A stretch of 64,000 nucleotides of DNA from Palsa-1447 sp964509885. GTDB lineage: Bacteria; Verrucomicrobiota; Verrucomicrobiia; Opitutales; Opitutaceae. The notes beneath the pieces were generated by a model that worked only from the letters and a program-made list of their open reading frames with translations, was not told where the DNA came from and made no database searches. The translations under genes and the position numbers were made by a program. The stretch lies in contig CAZDZL010000009.1 in assembly GCA_964509885.1 (NCBI GenBank), positions 1 through 64,000 of the forward strand, given 5' to 3'. Shown one piece after another: positions 8,521 to 17,407 of the stretch; positions within the stretch are counted from its first letter, which is position 1, and the number at the start of each line of letters is the position of its first letter.

Positions 8521-9810
8521 TCAGAGCAGCTCCTCGTACCCCGGGGGGCGGGCGTCGCGGATGTTCTCGGCGTCGACGAGCCTGCGCCTGGACCCGGGCC
8601 GGCTCAGGAACTCGCTGAACGAGCGGGCGGGGAAGACGACGAGGTGTGCCGGCGCGCCCGCGGCCACGCGCCCCATCTCGGGGCGCCCCACGATGTCCGC
8701 GGCGGCGGTGGTGACGACCGAGACCGACTCGCCGAGGCGCGAGTCGAGGTGGGCGAGCCGCACGCTCTGGATGTAGACCTCCGCCGCGTCGAAGTCGCCG
8801 AAGGCGTTGAACGCGTCGCGCACGTTGTCGCTCGCGCACGCCACCGGCACGCCGGCGTCGATCAGGTCTTGGATGAGGGTGAGCCCCCGCCACTGGGGCG
8901 TCCGCGGGAACGCGGCCCCGCGCCGGTCCTGCAGGTAGAGGTTGCAGAGGGGCAGGGAGACGACGCGGATCCCCGCCTCCCTGACGAGCGCGATCGTCGA
9001 CCTCTGGCGCTCCGGCGCCTGGACGGACAGGCTGCAGCAATGCCCGCAGACGACGGGGTTCCCGAAGCCCGTGCGGATCACGGCCTCGGCCAGCGTGCGC
9101 AGGACCTCCTGCGCCGGGTCGCCGCTCTCGTCCACGTGGACATCCAGGCCGAGCCCCCGGTCGCGGGCGATCGCGAGGAGCCGCTCCAGCTGGCGCGGGA
9201 GCTCCGCCGACATCGGCGACCAGCCGCCGAGCGCGCAGGCTCCGTATTTCAGGGCGAGGTCGGCCACCTTGTCGCCCTCGGCCCCGGCGTAGTTGGCGAT
9301 GCCGGTGAGCGGGACCGTCTGGAGCAGGATCCGGCCCCTCCACGCCTCGCGAAGCTCCTGCATCGCGGCGTGGTTCGTCTCCCCCCAGGGGAGCCAGGTG
9401 TCGACGTGCGTGCGCACGACCCTCGTGCCGTGCTCCCACGCGCTGTGAAGCGCGAAGCCCGCCCGGCGCAGGAGGTCCGGCCCCGTCCAGTTGGCCTTGT
9501 CCGCGGCGAGCGTCGCCAGCGCCTCGGCGAACGTGCCGCTCCGGTTCGGGGCACGGTCCCAGGTGTGCGCCTTGTCGAGGTGGACGTGGGCGTCCACGAA
9601 GCCCGGGAAAACCATGGCCCCGTCCAGGTCCACCGCCGGCTCCGGCGCGCACCCCGGCTGCGGCGCCCTCGACCGCTCCACGGACGCCACCCGCGTCCCC
9701 TCGATGGCGATGTCGCAGAGGACCGACGGCTCCAGCGGGTCCGGCGCCGGGCTGGCGAGGGGGGCAGGGAGAACGGCGCAGGGCACGCGGGCCCTCTTAA
9801 TAAGAAGCAT
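8521..9810 (-). CDS. Cytosine-deaminase-like amidohydrolase
   Basis: 429 residues starting at MLLIKRARV (9810). It has the metal-dependent amidohydrolase pattern of the CodA group: HVHLDK after a short beta domain, the metal-ligand His in LDVHVDES, the Glu/His stretch ending VCGHCCSL, and the Asp in ACASDNVRDAF. Relatives deaminate cytosine, isoguanine or related rings, or hydrolyse cyclic amides. It is transcribed away from the FAD oxidoreductase/ABC operon across a gap of about 136 bases, and the ABC operon ends in an NMT1/THI5-like binding protein, a family that includes pyrimidine binders. A pyrimidine-like substrate is therefore reasonable, but this is inference. Confidence 0.82.
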   Translation of the reverse strand: MLLIKRARVPCAVLPAPLASPAPDPLEPSVLCDIAIEGTRVASVERSRAPQPGCAPEPAVDLDGAMVFPGFVDAHVHLDKAHTWDRAPNRSGTFAEALATLAADKANWTGPDLLRRAGFALHSAWEHGTRVVRTHVDTWLPWGETNHAAMQELREAWRGRILLQTVPLTGIANYAGAEGDKVADLALKYGACALGGWSPMSAELPRQLERLLAIARDRGLGLDVHVDESGDPAQEVLRTLAEAVIRTGFGNPVVCGHCCSLSVQAPERQRSTIALVREAGIRVVSLPLCNLYLQDRRGAAFPRTPQWRGLTLIQDLIDAGVPVACASDNVRDAFNAFGDFDAAEVYIQSVRLAHLDSRLGESVSVVTTAAADIVGRPEMGRVAAGAPAHLVVFPARSFSEFLSRPGSRRRLVDAENIRDARPPGYEELL

Positions 9811-9946
9811 GCCTTTTGTGGGGACTGCGGGTAGCACGATATGTGCCGCGCGCCCGCTGCGGCAAGACTCCAGCGGTTTGCGGGCCGGCAGTTGAAACGA
9901 CGGCTTGCGACGGCCGTCGCGATGGCAACATTCTTGCTCCCTGCAC

Positions 9947-11362
9947 ATGATGCCCGCCCGAATTGAAGAACTGAAGTCGGAGCTGCGCGCCCTTGTCGGC
10001 CCGGCGAACCTCATCGACGCGGGCGACACGCTCGAGACGCTCTCGAAGGACTTCTACTGGTATTCCCCCGTGCTCAAGCGCCAGCTCGAGGACAAGCGCG
10101 CCGACATGGCGGTGCGCCCGGCCAACCGCGGGGAGCTCGGGCTCGTCGTCGCCGCCTGCTGCCGGGCCCGCGTCCCCGTCGTGGCGCGGGGGGCGGGGAC
10201 CGGGAACTACGGGCAGTGCGTGCCGCTCTACGGCGGCGTCGTGATCGACCTGTCGCGCATGGACAGGATCCTCTCGCTCGACGGCGGCGTGGCGCGCGTC
10301 GAGGCCGGCGCCCGGCTGGGGACGATCGAGGCCGAGGCGCGCAAGGCCGGCTGGGAGCTTCGCACGATGCCGTCCACCTGGGTCAAGTGCACGATGGGCG
10401 GCTTCCTCTGCGGCGGCTCGGGAGGGATCGGCTCGATCACGTGGGGCGGCAACAACGCCCCGGGCAACGTGAAGTCGCTCACGATCATGACCTGCGAGGA
10501 GGAGCCGAGGCTCGTCCGCCTGGAGGAGGAGGAGAGCCTGAAGGCGCTCCACACCTACGGGACAACGGGGCTCATGGTGGAGGTGGAGGTGAGGCTTGCC
10601 CCCAAGGTAGACTACGACCAGCTGATCCTGAGCGCCGCCAGCTGGGACGACCTGCTCACCTGGACCGACGCCGCCGCGCGCAACTTCGGGTGGCGCAAGC
10701 GCCTCGTGACCCAGTTCGAGTGGCCGATCCCCTCGTATTTCAAGCCGCTGGCGAAGCACCTGCGGCCGGGCGAGTCCATCACCTTCCTCCTCGTCGACCG
10801 CGCCCAGTCCGACGAGGTGGTCGCGAGCGCGGCCGAGGCCGGGATAGCCTGCGTCTACCGCTCGCCCCTCACGGACCCGCCGAAGCCGCCGCTCCTGACG
10901 GACTACACGTGGAACCACACGACTCTCTGGGCGATCAAGGCCGACCCCACGGTCACCTACGTCCAGTCGGGCTTCGGCCGGAACTTCCGCGAGCAGTTCG
11001 CGGAGCTGCGCAGGCGCTTCCCGGGTGAGATCCTGTTCCACCTGGAGTGGACGGCCGGGAACTCGAAGATGATGCGCGGGAACGCGGTCGCGCTCAACCC
11101 GGACTCGATCGTCTGCGGCGGGATCCCGCTCATCTTCTTCAAGTCCGAGGAGCGCCTGGGCGAGATACTCAAGTGCTGCGACGAGATCGGGGTCTTCATC
11201 GCGAACCCGCACACCTTCGTCCTGGAGGAGGGAGGCCGCCACGTGAACATCGCCGACAAGCGCGCCTTCAAGGCGGAGGTGGACCCGCGAGCGCTCCTCA
11301 ATCCCGGCAAGATGAAGACGTACCCGGTCAACCCCTTCGCGGCCGAGCCGTCGCTTCCATGA
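9947..11362 (+). CDS. FAD-binding oxidoreductase (FAD_binding_4/PCMH type)
   Basis: 471 residues; ATG codons at 9947 and 9950 are equally possible starts. The N-terminal PCMH-type FAD domain shows MAVRPANRGELGLVVAAC, ARGAGTGNYGQCVPLYGGVV and LGTIEAEARKAGWELRTMPS, followed by the glycine-rich GGFLCGGSGGIGS. The C-terminal half is less conserved and ends DPRALLNPGKMKTYP, the usual end of GlcD/lactate-dehydrogenase-like enzymes. Reaction is oxidation of a hydroxyacid or similar small substrate; substrate unknown. Its stop overlaps the ABC ATPase start (ATGA at 11359), so it is the first gene of a four-gene coupled operon, unusual company for a GlcD-like enzyme. Confidence 0.85.
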   Translation: MMPARIEELKSELRALVGPANLIDAGDTLETLSKDFYWYSPVLKRQLEDKRADMAVRPANRGELGLVVAACCRARVPVVARGAGTGNYGQCVPLYGGVVIDLSRMDRILSLDGGVARVEAGARLGTIEAEARKAGWELRTMPSTWVKCTMGGFLCGGSGGIGSITWGGNNAPGNVKSLTIMTCEEEPRLVRLEEEESLKALHTYGTTGLMVEVEVRLAPKVDYDQLILSAASWDDLLTWTDAAARNFGWRKRLVTQFEWPIPSYFKPLAKHLRPGESITFLLVDRAQSDEVVASAAEAGIACVYRSPLTDPPKPPLLTDYTWNHTTLWAIKADPTVTYVQSGFGRNFREQFAELRRRFPGEILFHLEWTAGNSKMMRGNAVALNPDSIVCGGIPLIFFKSEERLGEILKCCDEIGVFIANPHTFVLEEGGRHVNIADKRAFKAEVDPRALLNPGKMKTYPVNPFAAEPSLP

Positions 11363-12138
11363 CGCAGGACGCGCAGGCGCCCATCGTGGAGCTGGCGGGT
11401 GTCGAGAAGCGCTACGGCGACGGACCGCTCATCCTGGACAAGGTGAGCTTCGCCGCGCAGCGCGGCGACTTCATCACGCTCATCGGCCCCAGCGGGTGCG
11501 GCAAGTCCACGATACTGAAGGTCATCTCGGGCCTCAACCCCGTGTCGGCGGGCCGGATCGTCGTCGACGGGATGAACCCTTCGGGGGCGGTCGAGAAGCT
11601 CGCGTTCGTCTTCCAGGAGCCGACGCTGCTGCCCTGGCGCACCGTGAGGCGCAACGTCGAGCTGCCGATGCGCCTCCACGGCTCGGACGAGGCCGCCCGC
11701 GCGGGGATCGCGGCCCGCTCGCTTGCCCTCGTGGGGCTCGCCGACCGGATGGACTACTATCCGCGCCAACTCTCCGGCGGGCAGAAGATGCGCGTCTCGA
11801 TCGCCCGCGCGCTCAGCGTCTCGCCGAAGATCCTCCTCCTGGACGAGCCGTTCGGGGCCCTGGACGAGATGACGCGCGACCACCTGAACGAGGAGCTCCT
11901 CGCCATCCGCCAGCAGCTGGCGTGGACGGCGTTCTTCGTCACCCACTCGGTGGCGGAGGCGGTGTTCCTCTCCAACAGGATCATCGTCATGTCGGCCAAC
12001 CCGGGCCGCGTGCACTCCGAGGTCCGGGTCGACCTTCCCTACCCGAGGACGGAGGAGACCCGCCAGTCCCCCGGCTACCAGAAGCTGGTCGGCGACGTCT
12101 CCAAGACCCTGCGCTCGGTCGAGCGCCTCAAGCGATGA
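11359..12138 (+). CDS. ABC transporter ATP-binding protein, nitrate/taurine/pyrimidine (NitT/TauT) type
   Basis: 259 residues with complete ATPase motifs: Walker A GPSGCGKST, Q-loop VFQEPTLLPW, signature LSGGQKMR, Walker B ILLLDEPFGALD and switch His in FVTHSVAEA. The Q-loop sequence and the FGALDEMTR stretch are typical of SsuB/TauB/ThiZ-like ATPases. It starts in an ATGA overlap with the FAD oxidoreductase and ends in an ATGA overlap with the permease. It powers uptake with the permease and the lipoprotein that follow. Confidence 0.95.
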   Translation: MTQDAQAPIVELAGVEKRYGDGPLILDKVSFAAQRGDFITLIGPSGCGKSTILKVISGLNPVSAGRIVVDGMNPSGAVEKLAFVFQEPTLLPWRTVRRNVELPMRLHGSDEAARAGIAARSLALVGLADRMDYYPRQLSGGQKMRVSIARALSVSPKILLLDEPFGALDEMTRDHLNEELLAIRQQLAWTAFFVTHSVAEAVFLSNRIIVMSANPGRVHSEVRVDLPYPRTEETRQSPGYQKLVGDVSKTLRSVERLKR

Positions 12139-12950
12139 GCTCCATGACACAAGGCCCGCGGCTGCCCCGCCTCATCAGGAACCTCATGCCGCTGGCGACG
12201 GGCGTCGGGATGATCGCCGTCTGGTACGCCATCTGCCTGGCCATGAGCCCGGAGCAGCGCTTCCTGCTTCCCGCCCCGCACGAGGTCGCGCGCGCCTTCG
12301 TCGAGAAGGGCCCGGCGCTCTGGAACGCGGCCCTCAACACCGGATTGGGCGCGCTCCTCGGGTTCGGCATCGCCGTGGCGCTCAGCTTCGTGATGGCGCT
12401 CATCCTGTCCCTCTCGTCGCTCGTGCGCGCGAGCCTCTATCCCTACCTGATGATCCTGCAGATGACGCCGATCATCGTCATGGCCCCGATCCTCATCCTG
12501 TGGGTGGGGCCGGGGCTGAAGAGCGTCACGATCATCACGTTCCTGATCTGCTTCTTCCCCATGGTGGTCAACACGACCCAGGGCCTGATCTCCACGGACC
12601 GCAACCTCGTGGACTTCTTCAGGATGTGCAAGGCGACCAAGATGCAGGAGGTCTTCCTGCTGCGCGTGCCCTCGGCGCTGCCGTATTTCTTCACGGGCCT
12701 GCGGATCGCGGGGACGCTGGCCACCATCGGGGCGATCGTCGGCGACGTCTTCGCGGGGAATTCCGCGGGAGGGCAGGGGGGCCTGGGCTTCCTCACGATC
12801 ATCTACAGCGCCCAGTTCCAGATTGGGGCGCTCTTCGCCACGGCGGCCGTGAGCTGCCTCCTGGGCTTCGTGTTTGTCGCCGGGGTCATCGCGCTAAGTT
12901 GGCTGGCCTTGCACAAGTGGCACGATTCCTTCAGCCAGTCTGATGTTTGA
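12135..12950 (+). CDS. ABC transporter permease, NitT/TauT type
   Basis: 271 residues with about six hydrophobic helices, first near residues 17-37. The BPD_transp_1 domain includes the EAA-like cytoplasmic loop around FFRMCKATKMQEVFLLRVPS, which contacts the ATPase. Sequence style matches SsuC/ThiX permeases. Starts inside the ATPase stop (ATGA) and its own stop overlaps the TTG start of the binding protein, so the three transporter parts are translationally coupled. Confidence 0.94.
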   Translation: MSSMTQGPRLPRLIRNLMPLATGVGMIAVWYAICLAMSPEQRFLLPAPHEVARAFVEKGPALWNAALNTGLGALLGFGIAVALSFVMALILSLSSLVRASLYPYLMILQMTPIIVMAPILILWVGPGLKSVTIITFLICFFPMVVNTTQGLISTDRNLVDFFRMCKATKMQEVFLLRVPSALPYFFTGLRIAGTLATIGAIVGDVFAGNSAGGQGGLGFLTIIYSAQFQIGALFATAAVSCLLGFVFVAGVIALSWLALHKWHDSFSQSDV

Positions 12951-13975
12951 AGCAGACCTCTGACCTGTTGCGGCCCCGGGCCGCGCTTTTTGCCGCGGCG
13001 CTCGCGCTCCTCCTGGCCGGGTGCTCAAAGCCGGCGCCCCCGGCCGGCGCTCCCGGCGCGAAGGTCCTCCCCTCAATTCGTTTTAAGACGGACTGGTATC
13101 CCCAGGCCGAGCACGGCGGGTTCTACCAGGCTCTGGCGAAGGGATACTACAGGGACGCCGGGATCGACGTGACGATCGTCCCCGGCGGCCCGGGGGTCCT
13201 CGTGCCCCAGGTCATGCTGGCCGGACAGGTGGACATCGCGATGGGCGCCAGCGACGACATGGTCATGTGGGCCGCGAAGGGCCTGCCCTTCGTGATCGTC
13301 GGCGTCTACATGGAGCGGGACCCCCAGGCCATCCTCGTCCACGAGGAGAGCGACATAAAGGGGTTTGCGGACCTGAACCACCGCACCGTCATGGCCGTCC
13401 AGGGTGAGAACTGGATCGAGTACCTGAAGGCGCACTACCACATCGATTTCAACCTCATCCCCGACAACTTCGGGATCGCCCAGTTCATGGCGGACAAGAA
13501 TTTCATCCAGCAGTGCTTCGTAACCAACGAGCCCTATTACGTGAGGAAAAACGGGGGCCACCCCAGGACCCTCCTCATCGCGGACTCCGGCTTCAGCCCC
13601 TACCGCGTCATCTACACGACGCAGGGCTACCTGAAGGGGCATCCCGAGGAGGTCCGTGCGTTTGTCGCCGCCAGCCTCCACGGCTGGAGCGACTTCATGG
13701 ACGGGGACCCCGCACCGGCAAAGGCCTTGATCGCAAAGGAGAACGAGAACATGTCGGCCGAGTTCATGGACTACTCGATTAAGGCGATGCGGGACGAGCA
13801 CATGGTCTCCGGGAAGGCCGAGTTGGGCGAGAGGGTGGGCCTCATGACCCGACGCCGGCTCCAGGCGGAGGTCCAGTTACTTTCAGATCTCAAAATCATT
13901 CCGGAATTGATTCCGCTCGATAGATTTGTTCGATTCGACCTCATGCCGCCAGACCTTCAGTCGGGCGCCCAGTGA
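12947..13975 (+). CDS. NMT1/THI5-like substrate-binding lipoprotein (first copy)
   Basis: 342 residues from a TTG start overlapping the permease stop (TTGA). The lipobox LLLAGC gives a lipid-anchored protein. The core has the NMT1/THI5 pattern FKTDWYPQAEHGGFYQALAK, VPGGPG and DIAMGASD, as in ABC binding proteins for thiamine-precursor pyrimidines, riboflavin or sulfonates. It is clearly paralogous to the lipoprotein at 18344-19345: both share PQ.EHGG.YQALAKGY and DKNFIQQ, and are collinear. Ligand cannot be read from sequence. Last gene of the operon; a TonB receptor follows after 109 bases. Confidence 0.9.
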   Translation: MKQTSDLLRPRAALFAAALALLLAGCSKPAPPAGAPGAKVLPSIRFKTDWYPQAEHGGFYQALAKGYYRDAGIDVTIVPGGPGVLVPQVMLAGQVDIAMGASDDMVMWAAKGLPFVIVGVYMERDPQAILVHEESDIKGFADLNHRTVMAVQGENWIEYLKAHYHIDFNLIPDNFGIAQFMADKNFIQQCFVTNEPYYVRKNGGHPRTLLIADSGFSPYRVIYTTQGYLKGHPEEVRAFVAASLHGWSDFMDGDPAPAKALIAKENENMSAEFMDYSIKAMRDEHMVSGKAELGERVGLMTRRRLQAEVQLLSDLKIIPELIPLDRFVRFDLMPPDLQSGAQ

Positions 13976-14063
13976 GGGTAGTATATTATTAGTTACTAGA
14001 TGATTACAAAACTTGGGCCGTAAGCAGAGGCGTGGCACGAAGGGTGCTACTTGACCCGCCAAA

Positions 14064-14075
14064 TACCTAACCACC
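14064..14075 (+). promoter_or_regulatory. Leader motif TACCTAACCACC before the TonB receptor
   Basis: The motif begins 21 bases before the receptor start. The other TonB receptor gene in this window has TACCTAACAACCACC beginning 22 bases before its start (54910-54924). Neither leader has a purine-rich Shine-Dalgarno site. It could be a translation or regulator-binding element; function is inferred only from the shared sequence and position. Confidence 0.4.
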
Positions 14076-14084
14076 AAAGACATC

Positions 14085-16739
14085 ATGTATCTTAAGACCA
14101 AGAAAGTTGTCCTGACAGTCGCAGCCTTCCTGTTCGCGGCATTTGCCCTGTCATCGGGGCTCCGTGCGCAGTCCTCGACGCCGCCCCCGGCGACGACGAC
14201 CACCACCACAACCACCACCACGACGGGGGGCACGGCGGCCTCCGTGGAGGACGAGAAGGTGACCACCCTTGAGAAGTACACGGTCAGCGACGTGCCCTTG
14301 GAGAACCAGATTCTCCCGACGGTGCGACCGATCAACAGCGTCTACGGCGACGACAGGTCGATCATCGACATCCCGAGGTCGGTTTCCAGCGTCAACAAGG
14401 CCTGGATGGACGACCGCCAGGTCAAGAACGCCATGGATTTCGGCCAGTTCTCCCCCGGCGTCTACGCCGCGGCGGACTACGGCATCCCGGGCGTCCCGCA
14501 GATCCGCGGTGACGAGGCCCAGGTCTACGTGAACGGCCAGCAGATCGCGTACTCGCGCAACAGCGTCCCCCTCTCGTTCAACGGCGTCGAGGCCATGGAC
14601 ATCGTCAAGGGCCCCGGCACGGCGGTCTTCGGCCCCCAGGGCAACGGGCCCGGCGGCTACGTCAATTTCGTGTCCAAGGAGCCCTATTTTGACCACGACC
14701 ACTACGACTTCTCGGCGACGCTCGGCACGTGGACCAGCGGCCACTCCTACGGCAACCCGCAGTACACCCTGGATTTCGGCGGCCCGCTCAGCGACAAGCT
14801 CGCCTACCGCGTGAGCTACCTCGCGCGCTACGGCGACGAGTACTACGTCAACGCCAAGGACGAGACGCAGGACCTCTACGTCGCGCTGACCTACCGCATG
14901 TCGAAGGACGTCAACTTCGAGTTCTGGGCGCAGGGCTTCGCCACGCGCACCAACGAGGACACCGGAGCGAACCGCGTCACCCAGAACTTCATCTGGAACG
15001 GCGGCTACATCGCGGGTACGACCTATCCCCCCACCTCCGGATCCCTGGCCTACTACGGCTACGACGTCTACCTCCCCGGTGACGGCAGCCCCGGCAACCC
15101 GAACAACTTCCCTTCCGGCACGGACGGCGCCTTCCAGATCGTCGATCCCGCCAAGGCCCACGACGTGAAGCTCCCCGCCTACGACTCGCTCGTCGGCCCG
15201 AACGACACGGCCCGCTCCAAGTTCTTCCAGGCCCAGCTGAAGAGCACCTACACCATCTCGTCCACCGCGAGCGTCGTGAATCTGTCCTACTACGGCCTCG
15301 AGCACTCGAACAAGTACGAGACCTACGGCTACGACGAGTGGGTCCCGAGGAACCTGAACCTCCAGAACAGGACCGAGTTCCACGACGACTTCAACATCGG
15401 CCCGATTGCGAACAGCCTGATCACAGGCATAGACCTCAGGTACCAGTACGTCCGCTCGGGCGACGACTACTCCTCCGAGCCGTTCACCTACTACGACCTG
15501 AGCCTGCCGCTGAACAACATCTTCTACCCGGGCTACGCCATTGAGAACAACTCGTGGGGCTCGGGCCTGGAGGTCGCCGGCCACCCGGGCTACAGCTACC
15601 AGGAGATGCAGGACTCGACGATCAAGGACTACGCCGCGTTCATCCAGGACGACGTCAAGTTCACGAAGAGCCTCTCGGGTATCTTCGGCCTGCGCGAGGA
15701 CGCGATCAGCGCCAACACGGCCAACCCGCCGCTGGTGCAGAACGGCGTCAACATCGACGACGACTCCTCGACGATCTTCGGGTCCATCCCGTACTACAAC
15801 TACTACGGCTATTACTCGCTGCCGGCACCGATCTACTACAACCGCGGCGCCCTGTACCACTACTCTGCTTCGAAGAACGACCCGTCGTACTTCATCAGCC
15901 TTGTCTACAAGCTGACGGACACGCAGTCGGTGTACATCACGTATGACGAGGTGGACGCCATCCACGGCCAGACGAACTTCGGAGGCATCTACAACGGCAA
16001 CCATGGTGCGGCCAACGTGGCCTCCGACATCAACAACCGCTCGACGCTCTACGAGGCGGGCTACAAGGGCAGCTTCCTGAACAACACGCTGTTCGGCGGC
16101 CTCGCGGTCTACCAGCAGATCAAGAACGAGCCGCAGCCCCCGCCGCCGCACGGCGAGGCGCCGCTTCCCAACACCATCGTGAAGAGCCAGGGCATCGAGC
16201 TGGACATGGTCTACCAGCCGACGAAGCGCCTCTCGATCAACGCGAACATGACGTACCAGTCCGTGACCCTCTTCGGCTCCTTCTTCGAGGAGACCGGGAA
16301 CTACCTCGACGCCTACGCAACGACGACCCCGGTCGACGGCACGTTCGGAACCGGCGTGGGCGCGGTCAACTACGGCGCCTACCAGGGCTACGCCTACACG
16401 CCCCCGGGTGGTCGTGAGAAGGCCCCGGGGGTTCCGCAGCTCCTCGGGAACCTGTTTGTCGACTACAAGCTCCCCTACGGCTTCGACATCGGCGGCGGCC
16501 CGAATTTCATCGGCCGGCAGAACCAGGATGACGAGGGCCTCCTTCACATCCCGAGCGAATACGAGTTTGACGCCTACCTGGCCTACGCCCCGAACAAGAA
16601 GTTCGACGTCCGCCTGAACGTCACGAACCTGCTGAACAACCGCATCCTCGACCCGATCGACACGAGCTTTGCGGGCAACGACGTGATCTACGTCAGGGCC
16701 CCGATCTCGGCCTCGCTGACCCTCCGGCTGCACTACTGA
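14085..16739 (+). CDS. TonB-dependent outer-membrane receptor (first)
   Basis: 884 residues. Signal peptide MYLKTKKVVLTVAAFLFAAF to about residue 29, then a low-complexity linker with 11 consecutive Thr (encoded at 14193-14225) and a TonB-box-like stretch KVTTLEKYTVSDVPL. The plug domain follows (IPRSVSSVNKAWMDDRQ; MDIVKGPGTAVFGPQGNGPG), then a long beta-barrel ending in the aromatic LTLRLHY. It imports a substrate across the outer membrane using TonB. It sits between the ABC operon with one NMT1-like lipoprotein and the second NMT1-like lipoprotein, so it may supply the same ligand to both. No SusD-like partner is present. A strong terminator follows. Confidence 0.95.
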   Translation: MYLKTKKVVLTVAAFLFAAFALSSGLRAQSSTPPPATTTTTTTTTTTGGTAASVEDEKVTTLEKYTVSDVPLENQILPTVRPINSVYGDDRSIIDIPRSVSSVNKAWMDDRQVKNAMDFGQFSPGVYAAADYGIPGVPQIRGDEAQVYVNGQQIAYSRNSVPLSFNGVEAMDIVKGPGTAVFGPQGNGPGGYVNFVSKEPYFDHDHYDFSATLGTWTSGHSYGNPQYTLDFGGPLSDKLAYRVSYLARYGDEYYVNAKDETQDLYVALTYRMSKDVNFEFWAQGFATRTNEDTGANRVTQNFIWNGGYIAGTTYPPTSGSLAYYGYDVYLPGDGSPGNPNNFPSGTDGAFQIVDPAKAHDVKLPAYDSLVGPNDTARSKFFQAQLKSTYTISSTASVVNLSYYGLEHSNKYETYGYDEWVPRNLNLQNRTEFHDDFNIGPIANSLITGIDLRYQYVRSGDDYSSEPFTYYDLSLPLNNIFYPGYAIENNSWGSGLEVAGHPGYSYQEMQDSTIKDYAAFIQDDVKFTKSLSGIFGLREDAISANTANPPLVQNGVNIDDDSSTIFGSIPYYNYYGYYSLPAPIYYNRGALYHYSASKNDPSYFISLVYKLTDTQSVYITYDEVDAIHGQTNFGGIYNGNHGAANVASDINNRSTLYEAGYKGSFLNNTLFGGLAVYQQIKNEPQPPPPHGEAPLPNTIVKSQGIELDMVYQPTKRLSINANMTYQSVTLFGSFFEETGNYLDAYATTTPVDGTFGTGVGAVNYGAYQGYAYTPPGGREKAPGVPQLLGNLFVDYKLPYGFDIGGGPNFIGRQNQDDEGLLHIPSEYEFDAYLAYAPNKKFDVRLNVTNLLNNRILDPIDTSFAGNDVIYVRAPISASLTLRLHY
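14193..14225 (+). repeat. ACN triplet repeat coding for 11 Thr
   Basis: Eleven Thr codons (ACG/ACC/ACA mixed) just after the signal peptide of the TonB receptor. The second receptor has a similar run of ten at 55043-55072. It probably forms a flexible periplasmic linker before the plug. Confidence 0.8.
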
Positions 16740-16765
16740 GCCGATCGGCCGAAACCATTACAAAA

Positions 16766-16794
16766 GGGGGCCCCTCGCGGGCCCCCTTTTTTTT
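16766..16794 (+). terminator. Strong intrinsic terminator after the TonB receptor
   Basis: GGGGGCCC (16766-16773) pairs with GGGCCCCC (16779-16786), loop CTCGC, followed by eight T. A run AAAA before the stem means it could also act on the minus strand for the convergent lipoprotein gene. Confidence 0.92.
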
Positions 16795-16815
16795 GTGCCC
16801 TTGGGAAACCCTGGG

Positions 16816-17334
16816 TCAGCTGTTCGGCGCCTTGCGCCAGAAGCTGAGCGTGTACTCGTACTGCTGGCCCTTGATCGCCGCGGAATTCGGGTCCGCCGCC
16901 GTGTTGTAGCCGTCGGGGACGGGCGCCGAGCTGGGATAGATGAACGGGGCCAGGGTGTAGGGCGTTCCATCGCCCTTCAGCGCGACGGGCGGCAGGTACT
17001 GCGGCGACCCCGGCAGCTTCACGGAGAAGAGGACCACGTCGGCGCCGACGTCATCAGCCTCGGACTTGAGCTCCTCGTAGCTCACGCGGCCGTCCTTCAG
17101 GAACTTCGAGACCCCGATCCGGGCGTAGTCCTCCTTCACGAGCTCACGGCCGTCGCCCTCGAGGTTCGTCGAGCCATACACGGCCGTCGTGCCGGAATAC
17201 GACGCGAGCTTCATGTTCGAGGCCGTCGGGTCGCCCTCGTAGGACTGCTTGATGAGCGTGGAGCATCCCGTCGAGAGGAGGGTTCCGATGAGAAGGGCGG
17301 CCGAGATCAGGCCGCCGGGGGTATTGGGTTTCAT
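16816..17334 (-). CDS. Hypothetical lipoprotein
   Basis: 172 residues with a lipoprotein signal: hydrophobic stretch then LLSTGCSTLIK, lipidated Cys at residue 24. The mature part begins KQSYEGDPTASNMKLAS and has an alpha/beta character with no motif I can assign; the stretch DDVGADVVLFSVKLPGS resembles small lipoproteins that sense or bind in the envelope, but I make no functional call. It lies 73 bases downstream of the haem c gene on the same strand, so the two may be co-transcribed, and converges on the TonB receptor terminator. Confidence 0.75.
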   Translation of the reverse strand: MKPNTPGGLISAALLIGTLLSTGCSTLIKQSYEGDPTASNMKLASYSGTTAVYGSTNLEGDGRELVKEDYARIGVSKFLKDGRVSYEELKSEADDVGADVVLFSVKLPGSPQYLPPVALKGDGTPYTLAPFIYPSSAPVPDGYNTAADPNSAAIKGQQYEYTLSFWRKAPNS

Positions 17335-17407
17335 GGTGATTGATGTGCCTTTGCGGCCGTTTCGCCTCGCCGTCCCCCGGGCTCAATCACCCTCCGGGGG
17401 CGGGGAC

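Noticed and set aside
13976..14084. Possible TPP riboswitch before the TonB receptor
   Set aside because: Considered because THI5-like proteins are nearby, but the conserved CUGAGA and ACCUGAUCUGG blocks are absent.
14151..16733. Minus-strand open frame of 860 codons opposite the first TonB receptor
   Set aside because: Val/Arg-rich antisense frame without motifs; the receptor on the plus strand is well supported.
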